A DNA stretch of 64,000 bases from Cronobacter sakazakii (GTDB lineage Bacteria; Pseudomonadota; Gammaproteobacteria; Enterobacterales; Enterobacteriaceae), in assembly GCF_000982825.1 (NCBI RefSeq), contig NZ_CP011047.1:1860001-1924000 (forward strand), in the 5' to 3' direction. The translations under genes were made by a program, and so were the position numbers. The notes below the pieces were generated by a model. The model worked only from the letters and a program-made list of their open reading frames with translations, had not been told where the DNA came from and ran no database searches. Below, piece by piece: positions 43,567 to 52,255 of this stretch (its first letter is position 1; every line of letters begins with the position of its first letter).

Positions 43567-43816
43567 GGAGTGGAGATGTCCATTTCGTTGGATTTCAAAA
43601 GGATGTGATATTTGTAGTTATCGTGGGTTATCACGCAGAAGGGTATGATAACCAAGTCTCGGGAGCAGGGAAACTGGTGGCGTGCGGCAATGCGCGACAC
43701 CCTGAAGCCGGGTCGCAAAAATGCGCGCCGAGGAACCGCGCGTGGGCAGGGCTCCTCTTTTTTACTGATAAAAAACCGCGCCGCAATCGTTCGCGATTTT
43801 ACATCTGGTCACGCCT

Positions 43817-44521
43817 TTATTTGTCCTTAAACTCGTCCAGATGTTTAATCTGCCGACCGCGCTCATTAAAGTTTTCCGGGCGCAGCCAGGCGCGCAGCGC
43901 TTTGGCGTGGTGCGGCCACTCGGCTTCGACAATCGAATACCAGTTCACATTACTGTTGCGGCCTTTTCGCACCTGACATTCCCGGAATGTCCCTTCATAA
44001 ATAAAGCCGAGACGCTGAGCAGCCTGAATGGCAGGCGTATTCAGCTCATCGGTTTTCCATTCGCAGCGCCGGTATTTTAATTCTTCGAAAACATACGCCA
44101 GTAATAAACAGATGGCCTCCGTACCGTAATGGGTTCTTTTCATGGAAGGCGACCAGTTCACATTACCAATTTCAATCACGCCGTGGGTTTTATCGACATT
44201 CATCAGGCAGAGTGTGCCGGTGGGCTGGCCGCTAATATTTTCCAGCACGGTGAAATACCAGGCGTCCGGCGTGGCCTCCAGACGACGCAGATAATATTCC
44301 GTGGCGGTTAGCGCCGGCGGGCGCTCATCGGCGAGGTAAGTCCAGTCGCGGGTGTCGTCAATGCTGTGCCAGGCGTGGTGCAGCGCCAGCGCGTGGCGCA
44401 CGCTGACTGGCTCAAGGTGACAAAAATGCCCGGCGAACATTTTCTTTTGTGGCAGCTCACGCGGTTTCCAGTCCGCCACAGGCTGGCCGACATACTGACC
44501 GAAGCTGTTTAGCTCTTTCAT
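43817..44521 (-). CDS. GNAT-family N-acetyltransferase (RimJ/RimL-like)
   Basis: 234-residue acetyltransferase. The core (about 30-195) shows the RimJ/RimL pattern: FCHLEPVSVRHALALHHAWH, WYFTVLENISGQPTGTLCLM, IEIGNVNWSPSMKRTHYGTEAICLLLAYVF (acetyl-CoA loop) and RRCEWKTDELNTPAIQAAQRLGFIYEGTFR. Acts on an unknown amine, perhaps a protein N terminus or small molecule. ATG at 44521 with GGAGGCACT before it. It is divergent from the chemoreceptor gene. Confidence 0.88.
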   Translation of the reverse strand: MKELNSFGQYVGQPVADWKPRELPQKKMFAGHFCHLEPVSVRHALALHHAWHSIDDTRDWTYLADERPPALTATEYYLRRLEATPDAWYFTVLENISGQPTGTLCLMNVDKTHGVIEIGNVNWSPSMKRTHYGTEAICLLLAYVFEELKYRRCEWKTDELNTPAIQAAQRLGFIYEGTFRECQVRKGRNSNVNWYSIVEAEWPHHAKALRAWLRPENFNERGRQIKHLDEFKDK

Positions 44522-44662
44522 AGTGCCTCCTTAAAACCCGGAAGGGGACGTTCTGGAACGCTCGCGGGGTGAAAGGGATACTTTGACTATCGGTCAAAAA
44601 GCTAAGGTTTTTATCTTTTTATTTTAATTTATGGCGTCGTTCGCATATTTCAGCCGGGTGGA

Positions 44663-44689
44663 TAAAGTTTGTGCGCGCTATTCCGATAA
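44663..44689 (+). promoter_or_regulatory. Sigma-28 (FliA) promoter of the chemoreceptor gene
   Basis: TAAAGTTT (44663-44670), exactly 11 bases, TCCGATAA (44682-44689). The consensus is TAAAGTTT-N11-GCCGATAA, so only one base differs. It lies 39 bases before the start codon. Confidence 0.92.
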
Positions 44690-44728
44690 CAGCTTCACAC
44701 GAGCGCCTTGTTCAGGGGATAGTTAACG

Positions 44729-46396
44729 ATGATTAAAAATATAAAAGTGGTTAGCGGGATTATTATTATCCTGTTGACCTTTACGGTGTTGCAGATGGTC
44801 ACCGGCAGCCTTTTTTATTCGGCAGTCAATAATGACAGAAATAATTTTCAGAATGCGAATTTACTTAATTTTCAGCAGGAGCAGCTTGGCGACAGTTTTC
44901 AGACGCTGGTAAAAACCCGCGTGACGGTGAACCGCGTTGCGATCCGTTTTCTGAAAAATCAGCGCGATCCGGCGTCGCTTGCGGCAATCAACAAACTACT
45001 GGCGACCGCCTCGACCTCGCTTGGCAAAGCGGAAAAACATTTCGCACTCTACAAAGGCTCGCCGCGTCTGAACGGGCAGGATGAAGCGACGGCCAGCAAA
45101 ATAACTGAAAAATACCAGGCGCTGCATGACACTCTTCAGGCGTCCATTGGTTATCTTAGCGCGAATAACTATGAGGCTTACGGCAATCTCGACGCCCAGA
45201 AAGCGCAGGACGAGATGGAGGAGATCTACACCACGTGGCGCGCGCAGAACACCACGCTGCTGCAGGCCGCCGCCGAGGAGAACCAGCAGAGCTTTACGGG
45301 CATGCTCTGGACGCTTGGCGTTATCGCAGTGATTGTCGTACTGGCCATCGCCACTATCTGGCAGGGCTTACGTCATCTGCTGCTGGGGCCATTGCGTGAA
45401 GCGATGGAGCATATCCGCGCCATTGCTGGCGGCGATTTAACGCGCCAGATCGCGGTAGAAGGGCGTAACGAGATGGGGCAGCTTGCCGCGTCGCTTCTGG
45501 CGATGCAACAGGCGCTGGCGGGCACCGTCACGGCGGTACGCGACAGCACGGAATCCATTTACACCGGCGCGGGGGAAATCTCCGCAGGCAGCAACGATCT
45601 CTCCGCGCGCACCGAGCAGCAGGCCGCGTCGCTGGAAGAGACCGCCGCCAGCATGGAGCAGTTGACCGCGACAGTGAAACAGAACAGCGATAACGCGCGT
45701 CAGGCGTCGCAACTGGCGAAAAACGCCTCGGAGACCGCAGATAAAGGCGGGCGCGTGGTGGAGAACGTGGTGCAGACCATGAAGTCCATCGCCGAAAGTT
45801 CGCAGCAGATTGCGCACATCACAAGCGTTATCGACAGCATCGCCTTCCAGACCAACATTCTCGCGCTTAACGCCGCGGTAGAAGCGGCGCGCGCCGGAGA
45901 GCAGGGCCGCGGCTTCGCGGTGGTGGCGGGTGAAGTGCGCACGCTTGCCAGCCGTAGCGCCAACGCGGCGAAAGAGATCAAAGCGCTTATCGAAAATTCA
46001 GTAAACCGCGTCGATACCGGCTCCGGCCAGGTACAGGAAGCGGGCGATACTATGAAAGAGATCGTGCAGGCGGTCACCCGCGTGACCGATATTATGGGCG
46101 AAATCGCCTCGGCGTCCGATGAGCAGAGCCGCGGTATTGAGCAGGTGAGCCTTGCGGTGTCGCAGATGGACAGCGTTACGCAGCAGAACGCCGCGCTGGT
46201 GCAGGAATCCGCGGCAGCCGCCGCTGCGCTGGAAGATCAGGCAGAGCAGCTGCGCCAGGCCGTGGCAGCCTTTAAGGTCTCCCGCGGCGTCGTCAGTGCA
46301 TCAGCACGTACCGGTGCCGCGCCGCTTGCCCGCGTCGAGCCGGTAAAACCCGCGCTGGCAGCGCCTGCGGGCAGCGATAACTGGGAAACGTTCTGA
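44729..46396 (+). CDS. Methyl-accepting chemotaxis protein (Tsr-like)
   Basis: 555-residue chemoreceptor. Membrane helix 1 (about 7-30), periplasmic four-helix ligand domain, membrane helix 2 (about 190-213), HAMP (about 214-266), then the signalling coiled coil. Arg64, Arg69 and Arg73 align with the amino-acid carboxylate-binding residues of Tsr. The methylation helices have QQAASLEETAASMEQLTATV, and the hairpin tip IDSIAFQTNILALNAAVEAARAGEQGRGFAVVAGEVR is perfect. It ends in NWETF, the pentapeptide that tethers CheR and CheB. So it is a high-abundance type amino-acid-like sensor; the exact ligand is unknown. Flagellar-class regulation is shown by the sigma-28 promoter. Confidence 0.95.
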   Translation: MIKNIKVVSGIIIILLTFTVLQMVTGSLFYSAVNNDRNNFQNANLLNFQQEQLGDSFQTLVKTRVTVNRVAIRFLKNQRDPASLAAINKLLATASTSLGKAEKHFALYKGSPRLNGQDEATASKITEKYQALHDTLQASIGYLSANNYEAYGNLDAQKAQDEMEEIYTTWRAQNTTLLQAAAEENQQSFTGMLWTLGVIAVIVVLAIATIWQGLRHLLLGPLREAMEHIRAIAGGDLTRQIAVEGRNEMGQLAASLLAMQQALAGTVTAVRDSTESIYTGAGEISAGSNDLSARTEQQAASLEETAASMEQLTATVKQNSDNARQASQLAKNASETADKGGRVVENVVQTMKSIAESSQQIAHITSVIDSIAFQTNILALNAAVEAARAGEQGRGFAVVAGEVRTLASRSANAAKEIKALIENSVNRVDTGSGQVQEAGDTMKEIVQAVTRVTDIMGEIASASDEQSRGIEQVSLAVSQMDSVTQQNAALVQESAAAAAALEDQAEQLRQAVAAFKVSRGVVSASARTGAAPLARVEPVKPALAAPAGSDNWETF

Positions 46397-46416
46397 TCTC
46401 TGTCTGTTAGCGAAAT

Positions 46417-46445
46417 AAAAAAGCGTGGCGAGCCACGCTTTTTTT
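46417..46445 (+). terminator. Intrinsic terminator of the chemoreceptor gene
   Basis: AAAAAAGCGTGGC, short loop, GCCACGCTTTTTTT. It may also serve the convergent KTSC gene. Confidence 0.88.
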
Positions 46446-46464
46446 ATGCCTTCTGTTTATCGCT

Positions 46465-46677
46465 TCAGCTGACGGACACTTTGAAAAAGCTGCTTTTGAC
46501 ATTGCTGTTGAACCAGCTCTCTTTCTCGTTGCTCATCAGAAACGTTTGCCAGGTTTTCGCCGGTACGCCGAGAAACTGCTCCACGCGCCCATTGGCGTAC
46601 TCAATTTCCATAATCGAACAGGTTGGATCGTAGCCTGCGCTTTTAAACGTTCTCGACTGGACAGGATGTCGTTTCAT
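46465..46677 (-). CDS. KTSC-domain small protein
   Basis: 70-residue protein starting MKRHPVQSRTFKSAGYDP. It has the KTSC fold signature: an S-x-x-x-S-x-G-Y-D start, LEIEFxxG-like (SIMEIEYANGRVEQFLGVP), then a helix and SWFNSNVKSSF at the end. KTSC proteins are often near phage or nucleic-acid functions, but the role is unknown. ATG at 46677, weak ribosome site. No operon partner seen. Confidence 0.72.
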   Translation of the reverse strand: MKRHPVQSRTFKSAGYDPTCSIMEIEYANGRVEQFLGVPAKTWQTFLMSNEKESWFNSNVKSSFFKVSVS

Positions 46678-46849
46678 TTCAGCCCCTTGATTTGAAAACC
46701 ACTGAGCGTTATCGGCATTTCACCCGCTGCGCTTGACTACCAGAACTGGCGGGGCGGGTGGAGCGGCGAAGAATATATTCTTGTTGCGCGGCTTGACTAA
46801 TCTATGTATTTTTATTCACATTGAGTGCATAAAAATGAGGGTTGCGATC

Positions 46850-47374
46850 ATGGTGAAATCTTTACTCAAGGCCGGTTTATTAATGGCAGCCCTCGCGGGC
46901 AGCGCGCTGGCAGCGCAGGAAACCTATGTTGTCGGCGCGGGCGGCACCTATCGTCCGTTTGAATTCGAAAACAGCCAGAAACAGCTGGAAGGCTTCGATA
47001 TCGACATCATTAAAGCCATCGCCAAAGCCGAAAACTTCAACGTGAAGCTGGTGAACACGCCGTGGGAAGGGATTTTCGCAACGCTCGGTTCAGGCGATCG
47101 CGACATTATCATCTCCGGCATTACCATCACCGCTGTTTATGCAGGGCGCCTGGATGACCATCAAATGCACCATAATTTGCGTGATCCTCGGCACGCTGTG
47201 GGGCTTAACGCTCGGGCTGGGGCGCATGGCGCACGCGGAGCACGGGCCGTGGAAATATGTGCTGCGCTACCTGGTGCAGTTCCCGGTGCGCTTTTATGTC
47301 AGCGCGTTTCGCGGCACGCCGCTGTTTGTACAGATAATGGTGGTGCACTTCGCGCTGGTGCCGCTCTTTATTAA
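46850..47374 (+). pseudogene. Amino-acid ABC transporter substrate-binding protein, 3' part deleted
   Basis: Start MVKSLLKAGLLMAALAGSALA is a signal peptide (ribosome site GAGGG), followed by the N-lobe of a family-3 binding protein: YVVGAGGTYRPFEFEN, LEGFDIDIIKAIAKAENF, TPWEGIFATLGSGDRDIIIS, GITIT. Similarity stops at residue 94 (47131). The frame then runs out of register through the permease DNA to 47374 with Arg/Ala-rich nonsense. A normal binding protein has about 245 residues, so about 150 are lost, together with the gene end and the start of the next gene: the mark of a deletion between the two genes. It cannot bind substrate in this form. Confidence 0.85.
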
Positions 47375-47855
47375 CCCGCGCGACGGCTGGCTGGTGGAGA
47401 GCGGGCTGATGAGCAGCGAATTCGCCCGTATGCTGCGCTCCGATTACGGCGCGTTTCTCTCCTGTATCGTGGCGATCACCCTTAACGCGGGCGCGTATGT
47501 TTCCGAAATTTTCCGTGCGGGTATTCAGTCTATCGATCGCGGGCAGATGGAAGCGTCGCGCGCGCTCGGCATGCCGTGGTGGAAAACCATGCGCAAAGTC
47601 ATTCTGCCGCAGGCGTTTCGCCGCATCCTGCCGCCGCTTGGCAACAATGCGATCGCCATTGTGAAAGATTCGTCGCTCGCGTCTGCCATCGGTCTTGCGG
47701 ATCTGGCTTACGCGGCGCGTACCGTCTCCGGCGCTTACGCCACATACTGGGAGCCCTACCTGACCATTTCACTGGTCTACTGGGTGATTACCTTCCTGCT
47801 ATCGCAACTGGTGGCGCGGCTGGAAAAGAGGTTTGGCAAAAGTGATTCACGTTAA
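47139..47855 (+). CDS. Polar amino-acid ABC transporter permease (N terminus altered by deletion)
   Basis: HisM/GlnP-type membrane subunit. Readable from MQGAWMTIKCTIICVILGTL; membrane segments and the ABC-contact EAA loop (EASRALGMPWWKTMRKVILPQAF) are intact, ending KRFGKSDSR. 238 residues. The codons just before the ATG (reading PLF) also fit the family (…LPLFMQGAW), so roughly 15-25 N-terminal residues and the original start are missing. The ATG at 47139 has no ribosome site; expression would depend on translation of the upstream remnant. With the binding protein gone the transporter is probably not functional. Confidence 0.8.
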   Translation: MQGAWMTIKCTIICVILGTLWGLTLGLGRMAHAEHGPWKYVLRYLVQFPVRFYVSAFRGTPLFVQIMVVHFALVPLFINPRDGWLVESGLMSSEFARMLRSDYGAFLSCIVAITLNAGAYVSEIFRAGIQSIDRGQMEASRALGMPWWKTMRKVILPQAFRRILPPLGNNAIAIVKDSSLASAIGLADLAYAARTVSGAYATYWEPYLTISLVYWVITFLLSQLVARLEKRFGKSDSR

Positions 47856-48564
47856 AAATCTGCATAAGCATTTCGGCGCAAGCCACGTTCTGCGCGGTAT
47901 TCACTGCGACATCAAGCCGGAAGAAGTGGTCTGCGTGATTGGCCCTTCCGGCTCCGGGAAAAGCACCTTTTTACGCTGCCTGAACGCGCTGGAGACGGCA
48001 GAAGAGGGCGAAATTGTCGTGAACGGTTTTGCGGTGCATGACCGCAACGCCGATATAAACCAGCTGCGCGCAGGCGTCGGGATGGTGTTCCAGCGCTTTA
48101 ATTTGTTCCCGCATATGACGGTGCTGGAAAATCTTATTATGGCCCCGATGAGCGTGAAGGGCATGAAACGCGCGCAGGCGGTGACGCTCGCCGAAGGGCT
48201 GCTCGCCAAAGTCGGGCTTAGCGATAAGCGCGACGCGTGGCCTTCGAGCCTCTCCGGTGGCCAGCAGCAGCGTGTGGCGATTGCCCGTGCGCTGGCGATG
48301 AACCCGTCGGTTATGCTGTTTGATGAACCGACCTCCGCGCTGGATCCGGAGCTGGTGGGCGAAGTGTTGGCGGTAATGAAAAATCTTGCCGAAGAGGGCA
48401 TGACAATGGTTATCGTCACCCACGAAATGGGATTTGCGCGTGAAGTCGCCGACCGGGTGATTTTTATCGACAGCGGCGTGATTCAGGAAGAAGGCCCGCC
48501 CGCACAGCTTTTTACCGCCCCGCAAAACCCGCGCACCGCGGCTTTTCTCAGCAAAGTTCTCTGA
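47842..48564 (+). CDS. Polar amino-acid ABC transporter ATP-binding protein
   Basis: GlnQ/HisP-type ATPase. Walker A GPSGSGKSTFLRCLN, Q-loop VFQRFNLFPHMTVLEN, signature LSGGQQQRVAIARALAM, Walker B VMLFDEPTSALDPE, H-loop VTHEMGFAREVADRV, full length. The GTG at 47842, ten bases after GAGG, is preferred and gives 240 residues; a TTG at 47833 is an alternative. It overlaps the permease end by 14 bases. Intact, though its transporter is damaged. Confidence 0.88.
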   Translation: MIHVKNLHKHFGASHVLRGIHCDIKPEEVVCVIGPSGSGKSTFLRCLNALETAEEGEIVVNGFAVHDRNADINQLRAGVGMVFQRFNLFPHMTVLENLIMAPMSVKGMKRAQAVTLAEGLLAKVGLSDKRDAWPSSLSGGQQQRVAIARALAMNPSVMLFDEPTSALDPELVGEVLAVMKNLAEEGMTMVIVTHEMGFAREVADRVIFIDSGVIQEEGPPAQLFTAPQNPRTAAFLSKVL

Positions 48565-48679
48565 TGGCGGGCGCAGGCGGAAAAATTTACCGCCTGCGCC
48601 TCATGCCCGCGCTTCCTCGGCTGGCCCAGGATGATCTACCATTACTGCCATTCGTTCTGAACAGCCATATGGATATCTC

Positions 48680-49762
48680 ATGTTAAAGCGTCGCTATGTC
48701 GCCCTGTTGCCGCTGATGATGGCGCTTGCCGCCTGCAGCAGCAAGCCGAAGTCTCAATCTGCAACCACCCAGACCGCAGGCGCAAGCCAGGGCGGCTTCC
48801 TGCTCCAGCCGCAGCACGATATGTTGCTGCCAACCGGCGATTTCACCGGCAACCCGGCGGCGGAAAATTTCATCAACATGATGGTCAGCAAGCACGGGTT
48901 TAACCGCCAGCAGCTCCAGGAAGTGTTTTCACAGACCAAAAGGCTCGATTACGTGCTGCGTCTGATGGACCGCCAGGCGCCGACCACCCAGCCTGCGCCG
49001 GGGCCGAACGGCGCCTGGTTGCGCTATCGCAATAAATTCATTACGCCGGACAACGTGCAAAACGGTGTGGCGTTCTGGAACCAGTATCAGGATGCGCTTA
49101 ACCGCGCCTGGCAGGTTTACGGCGTGCCGCCGGAAATCGTCGTCGGGATCATCGGCGTGGAGACGCGCTGGGGCCGCGTGATGGGCAAAACCCGTATTAT
49201 CGACGCGCTGGCGACGCTCGCCTTTAACTACCCGCGCCGCGCTGACTATTTTGCCGGTGAGCTTGAAACTTTCCTGCTGATGTCGCGCGATGAAGGCGAC
49301 GATCCGCTGGCGCTGAAAGGCTCGTTTGCGGGCGCGATGGGCTACGGCCAGTTTATGCCGTCCTCTTATAAAGAGTACGCGGTCGACTTTAACGGCGACG
49401 GGCATATCAACCTGTGGGACCCGGAAGACGCTATCGGCAGCGTCGCGCACTACTTCCAGCAGCACGGTTGGGTGAAGGGCGATCTGGTGGCCGTGCCCGC
49501 CAACGGTCAGGCACCGCAGCTTGAGAATGGCTTTAAAACCAAATACAGCGTCGGCCAGCTGGCGGCGGCGGGTTTAACGCCGCAGCAGCCGCTTGGCGAT
49601 CACACCGAAGCAAGCCTCCTGCGTCTTGATATCGGCAGCGGCTATCAGTACTGGTACGGCCTGCCTAACTTCTACGCCATTACGCGCTATAACCATAGTA
49701 CGCACTATGCGATGGCGGTCTGGCAGCTCGGCCAGGCGGTGGCGCTCGCCCGGGTACAATAA
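48680..49762 (+). CDS. mltB: Membrane-bound lytic murein transglycosylase B
   Basis: Outer-membrane lipoprotein that cleaves peptidoglycan to 1,6-anhydromuropeptides. 360 residues, close to E. coli MltB. Signal peptide with lipobox ALAAC (Cys19). The catalytic Glu is in GIIGVETRWGRVMGKTRIIDAL, and the YGQFMPSSYKEYAVDFNGDGHINLWDPEDAIGS segment includes the EF-hand-like Ca site. The mltB-pncC-recA order is conserved. Confidence 0.96.
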   Translation: MLKRRYVALLPLMMALAACSSKPKSQSATTQTAGASQGGFLLQPQHDMLLPTGDFTGNPAAENFINMMVSKHGFNRQQLQEVFSQTKRLDYVLRLMDRQAPTTQPAPGPNGAWLRYRNKFITPDNVQNGVAFWNQYQDALNRAWQVYGVPPEIVVGIIGVETRWGRVMGKTRIIDALATLAFNYPRRADYFAGELETFLLMSRDEGDDPLALKGSFAGAMGYGQFMPSSYKEYAVDFNGDGHINLWDPEDAIGSVAHYFQQHGWVKGDLVAVPANGQAPQLENGFKTKYSVGQLAAAGLTPQQPLGDHTEASLLRLDIGSGYQYWYGLPNFYAITRYNHSTHYAMAVWQLGQAVALARVQ

Positions 49763-49902
49763 GACGTTTCCCCGTCTGTACAGGCGGGGAAATAAACACG
49801 ACCTCAAACCTTGAATTCGCCTCGTAAAACCCGATGTAACTGCCTGCAACGCTTAAAAATCGCTGTGGGATGCCTGGGGTTACGTTTACAATCGGAGCCG
49901 TC

Positions 49903-50400
49903 ATGACAGATAACGAATTAATGCAGTTAAGTCAGCAGCTTGGCGCTGCGCTGAAGGCGCAGGGCGCGACCGTGACGACGGCGGAATCCTGCACCGGCGG
50001 CTGGGTGGCGAAAGTCATTACCGATATCGCCGGTAGTTCCGCCTGGTTTGAACGCGGCTTCGTGACCTACAGTAATGAGGCTAAAGAACAACTTATCGGC
50101 GTGGATGGCGCTACGCTCGCGGCGCACGGCGCGGTCAGCGAGCCGGTTGTCAGGCAAATGGCGCAGGGCGCGCTGAATGCCGCAGCGGCCTCTTATGCTG
50201 TTTCTGTGAGCGGTATTGCCGGGCCCGATGGCGGCAGCCCTGACAAGCCCGTCGGCACCGTCTGGTTTGGTTTTGCCGACAACCAGGGAAGGGTGGAGGC
50301 ACACGTGCAACGCTTTGATGGTAATCGGGATTCCGTACGCCGCCAGGCGACCGCGTTTGCGCTGCAAACCTTGTGGCAACATTTTATACAAAAGACTTGA
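49903..50400 (+). CDS. pncC: Nicotinamide-nucleotide amidohydrolase PncC
   Basis: Deamidates NMN to nicotinate mononucleotide in NAD salvage (CinA C-terminal family, formerly YgaD). ATG at 49903 ([17 protein letters not shown]) gives 165 residues, as in E. coli; the frame is open earlier without a good start. Active-site blocks: [22 protein letters not shown] (catalytic Ser/Cys region), [15 protein letters not shown], and [21 protein letters not shown]. The recA promoter begins in its last codons. Confidence 0.96.
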
Positions 50401-50424
50401 TACTGTATGCTCATACAGTATAAT
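50397..50424 (+). promoter_or_regulatory. recA promoter with LexA (SOS) box
   Basis: TTGATA (50397-50402), 16-base spacer, TATAAT (50419-50424). Between them lies the LexA box at 50401-50420, CTGT-N8-ACAG, flanked TA on both sides. A close match to the SOS consensus, directly over the promoter as in E. coli. Confidence 0.95.
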
Positions 50425-50488
50425 TGCACCAACGAAACAAATTCGCAGCGTGGCGCAATTGGGCTCACCCTGCATGACAGGAGTAAAA

Positions 50489-51553
50489 ATGGCTATCGAC
50501 GAAAACAAGCAGAAGGCGTTGGCGGCAGCACTCGGCCAGATTGAGAAGCAATTCGGCAAAGGCTCCATCATGCGTTTGGGTGAAGATCGCACCATGGATG
50601 TGGAAACGATCTCCACCGGCTCTCTCTCCCTGGACATCGCGCTGGGAGCGGGTGGTCTGCCGATGGGGCGTATCGTGGAAATTTACGGCCCGGAATCTTC
50701 AGGTAAAACCACGCTGACGCTGCAGGTGATTGCCGCAGCACAGCGCGCGGGTAAAACCTGTGCGTTTATCGACGCAGAGCACGCGCTCGATCCCGTCTAT
50801 GCCCGTAAACTCGGCGTAGATATCGATAACCTGCTCTGCTCTCAGCCGGACACCGGTGAGCAGGCGCTGGAAATCTGTGACGCGCTGGCGCGCTCCGGCG
50901 CGGTAGACGTGCTGGTGGTCGACTCCGTTGCGGCCCTGACGCCGAAAGCGGAAATCGAAGGGGAAATCGGTGACTCTCACATGGGCCTCGCGGCACGTAT
51001 GATGAGCCAGGCGATGCGTAAGCTGGCCGGTAACCTGAAAAACTCTAATACCCTGCTTATCTTCATCAACCAGATCCGTATGAAGATTGGCGTGATGTTT
51101 GGTAACCCGGAAACCACGACCGGTGGTAACGCGCTGAAATTCTACGCGTCTGTGCGTCTCGACATCCGCCGTATCGGCGCGGTGAAAGAGGGCGAGGAAG
51201 TGGTAGGTAGCGAAACCCGCGTGAAAGTGGTGAAAAACAAAGTCGCTGCGCCGTTTAAACAGGCTGAGTTCCAGATCCTCTACGGTGAAGGGATCAACTT
51301 CTACGGCGAGCTGGTTGATCTTGGCGTGAAGCACAAGCTGATTGAAAAAGCGGGCGCCTGGTACAGCTACAACGGCGAGAAGATCGGCCAGGGTAAAGCG
51401 AACGCGACCAACTTCCTCAAAGAGAATAAGCCGATGGCTGACGAAATTGAGAAGAAACTGCGCGACATGCTGCTCAACAATCAGGACTCTACGCCTGACT
51501 TCACCGTCGATGATAACGACGGCGGCGTTGAAGAAACCAACGAAGAGTTTTAA
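50489..51553 (+). CDS. recA: Recombinase RecA
   Basis: ATP-dependent strand exchange protein and co-protease for LexA. The ATG at 50489 follows ACAGGAGTAAAA and gives 354 residues ([20 protein letters not shown]). Walker [14 protein letters not shown], Walker [12 protein letters not shown]2 loop [21 protein letters not shown]-terminal acidic tail [14 protein letters not shown]. Followed by a terminator/attenuator and recX. Confidence 0.99.
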
Positions 51554-51557
51554 TCTC

Positions 51558-51588
51558 AAGGGCTGCTGATGCAGCCCTTACTTTTTTC
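51558..51588 (+). terminator. recA terminator, read through into recX
   Basis: AAGGGCTGC, TGAT loop, GCAGCCCTTA, then CTTTTTT. As in E. coli, recX most likely depends on partial read-through of this hairpin. Confidence 0.8.
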
Positions 51589-51622
51589 TGTCTCCTCAAC
51601 TTCGCCACTGTTATTCACGCCT

Positions 51623-52120
51623 ATGACTGACGCTACTCCCCGCCGCTCCGCTTACTCCCGCCTTCTTGACCGCGCCATGCGAATACTCGCGATGCGCGAC
51701 CACAGCGAGCAAGAGCTCAGGCGCAAGCTTGGTGACGTGTTGCCGGGCAAAAATGAAGATGAGCAGGCGCAGGCGACGCCGGAAGATATCGAGAAAGTGA
51801 TTGCGTGGTGCCACGAGCAGCATTATCTCGACGATGCGCGTTTCGCCGAGCGCTATATCGCCAGCCGTGGCCGCAAAGGCTACGGGCCGCAACGCATTCG
51901 CCAGGAGCTGCAGCAGAAGGGTATCTCCCGAAACGCGTGCGACAGCGCCTTCGCTGACTGCGAGGTGGACTGGGAGCAACAGGCCCGCGATCAGGCCGAG
52001 CGTAAATTCGGCGCGCCGCTGCCGCGCACCTTCCCCGAAAAAGCCAAAGTCCAGCGCTTTTTACTGTATCGCGGCTATTACATGGAAGATATCCAGGCGA
52101 TCTACCGAAATTTTGAGTGA
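51623..52120 (+). CDS. recX: Regulatory protein RecX
   Basis: Binds RecA filaments and inhibits recombinase and co-protease activity. ATG at 51623 (MTDATPRRSAYSRLLDRAMR) gives 165 residues against 166 in E. coli; an earlier in-frame ATG at 51569 overlaps the terminator and adds residues unlike the family. Three-helix repeats: RDHSEQELRRKL, VIAWCHEQHYLDDARFAERYIASRGRKGYGPQRIRQEL, FLLYRGYYMEDIQAI. Confidence 0.95.
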   Translation: MTDATPRRSAYSRLLDRAMRILAMRDHSEQELRRKLGDVLPGKNEDEQAQATPEDIEKVIAWCHEQHYLDDARFAERYIASRGRKGYGPQRIRQELQQKGISRNACDSAFADCEVDWEQQARDQAERKFGAPLPRTFPEKAKVQRFLLYRGYYMEDIQAIYRNFE

Positions 52121-52255
52121 TGACCCCATGCGGGGTTTTACTTCCCTGTAAAGAAAACTTATCTTATTCCCACTTTTTTCCGTTTAGCCTGGTCTGGCGG
52201 CAGCGTGCTGCGCCACTCGGGTGACACATTTCGTTAGCTTGATTTCAGGATAATT

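Noticed and set aside
43730..43764. Terminator-like GAGGA...TCCTC plus T-run between mutS and the acetyltransferase gene
   Set aside because: It points to the + strand while both flanking genes are on the minus strand, and the stem is only five bases.
46835..46849. ATG at 46835 as start of the binding-protein remnant
   Set aside because: The signal peptide pattern begins at 46850, and the GAGGG just after 46835 is its ribosome site.
50216..50488. Upstream extension of the recA frame
   Set aside because: It overlaps pncC and the LexA box; the RecA N terminus begins at 50489 with a strong ribosome site.
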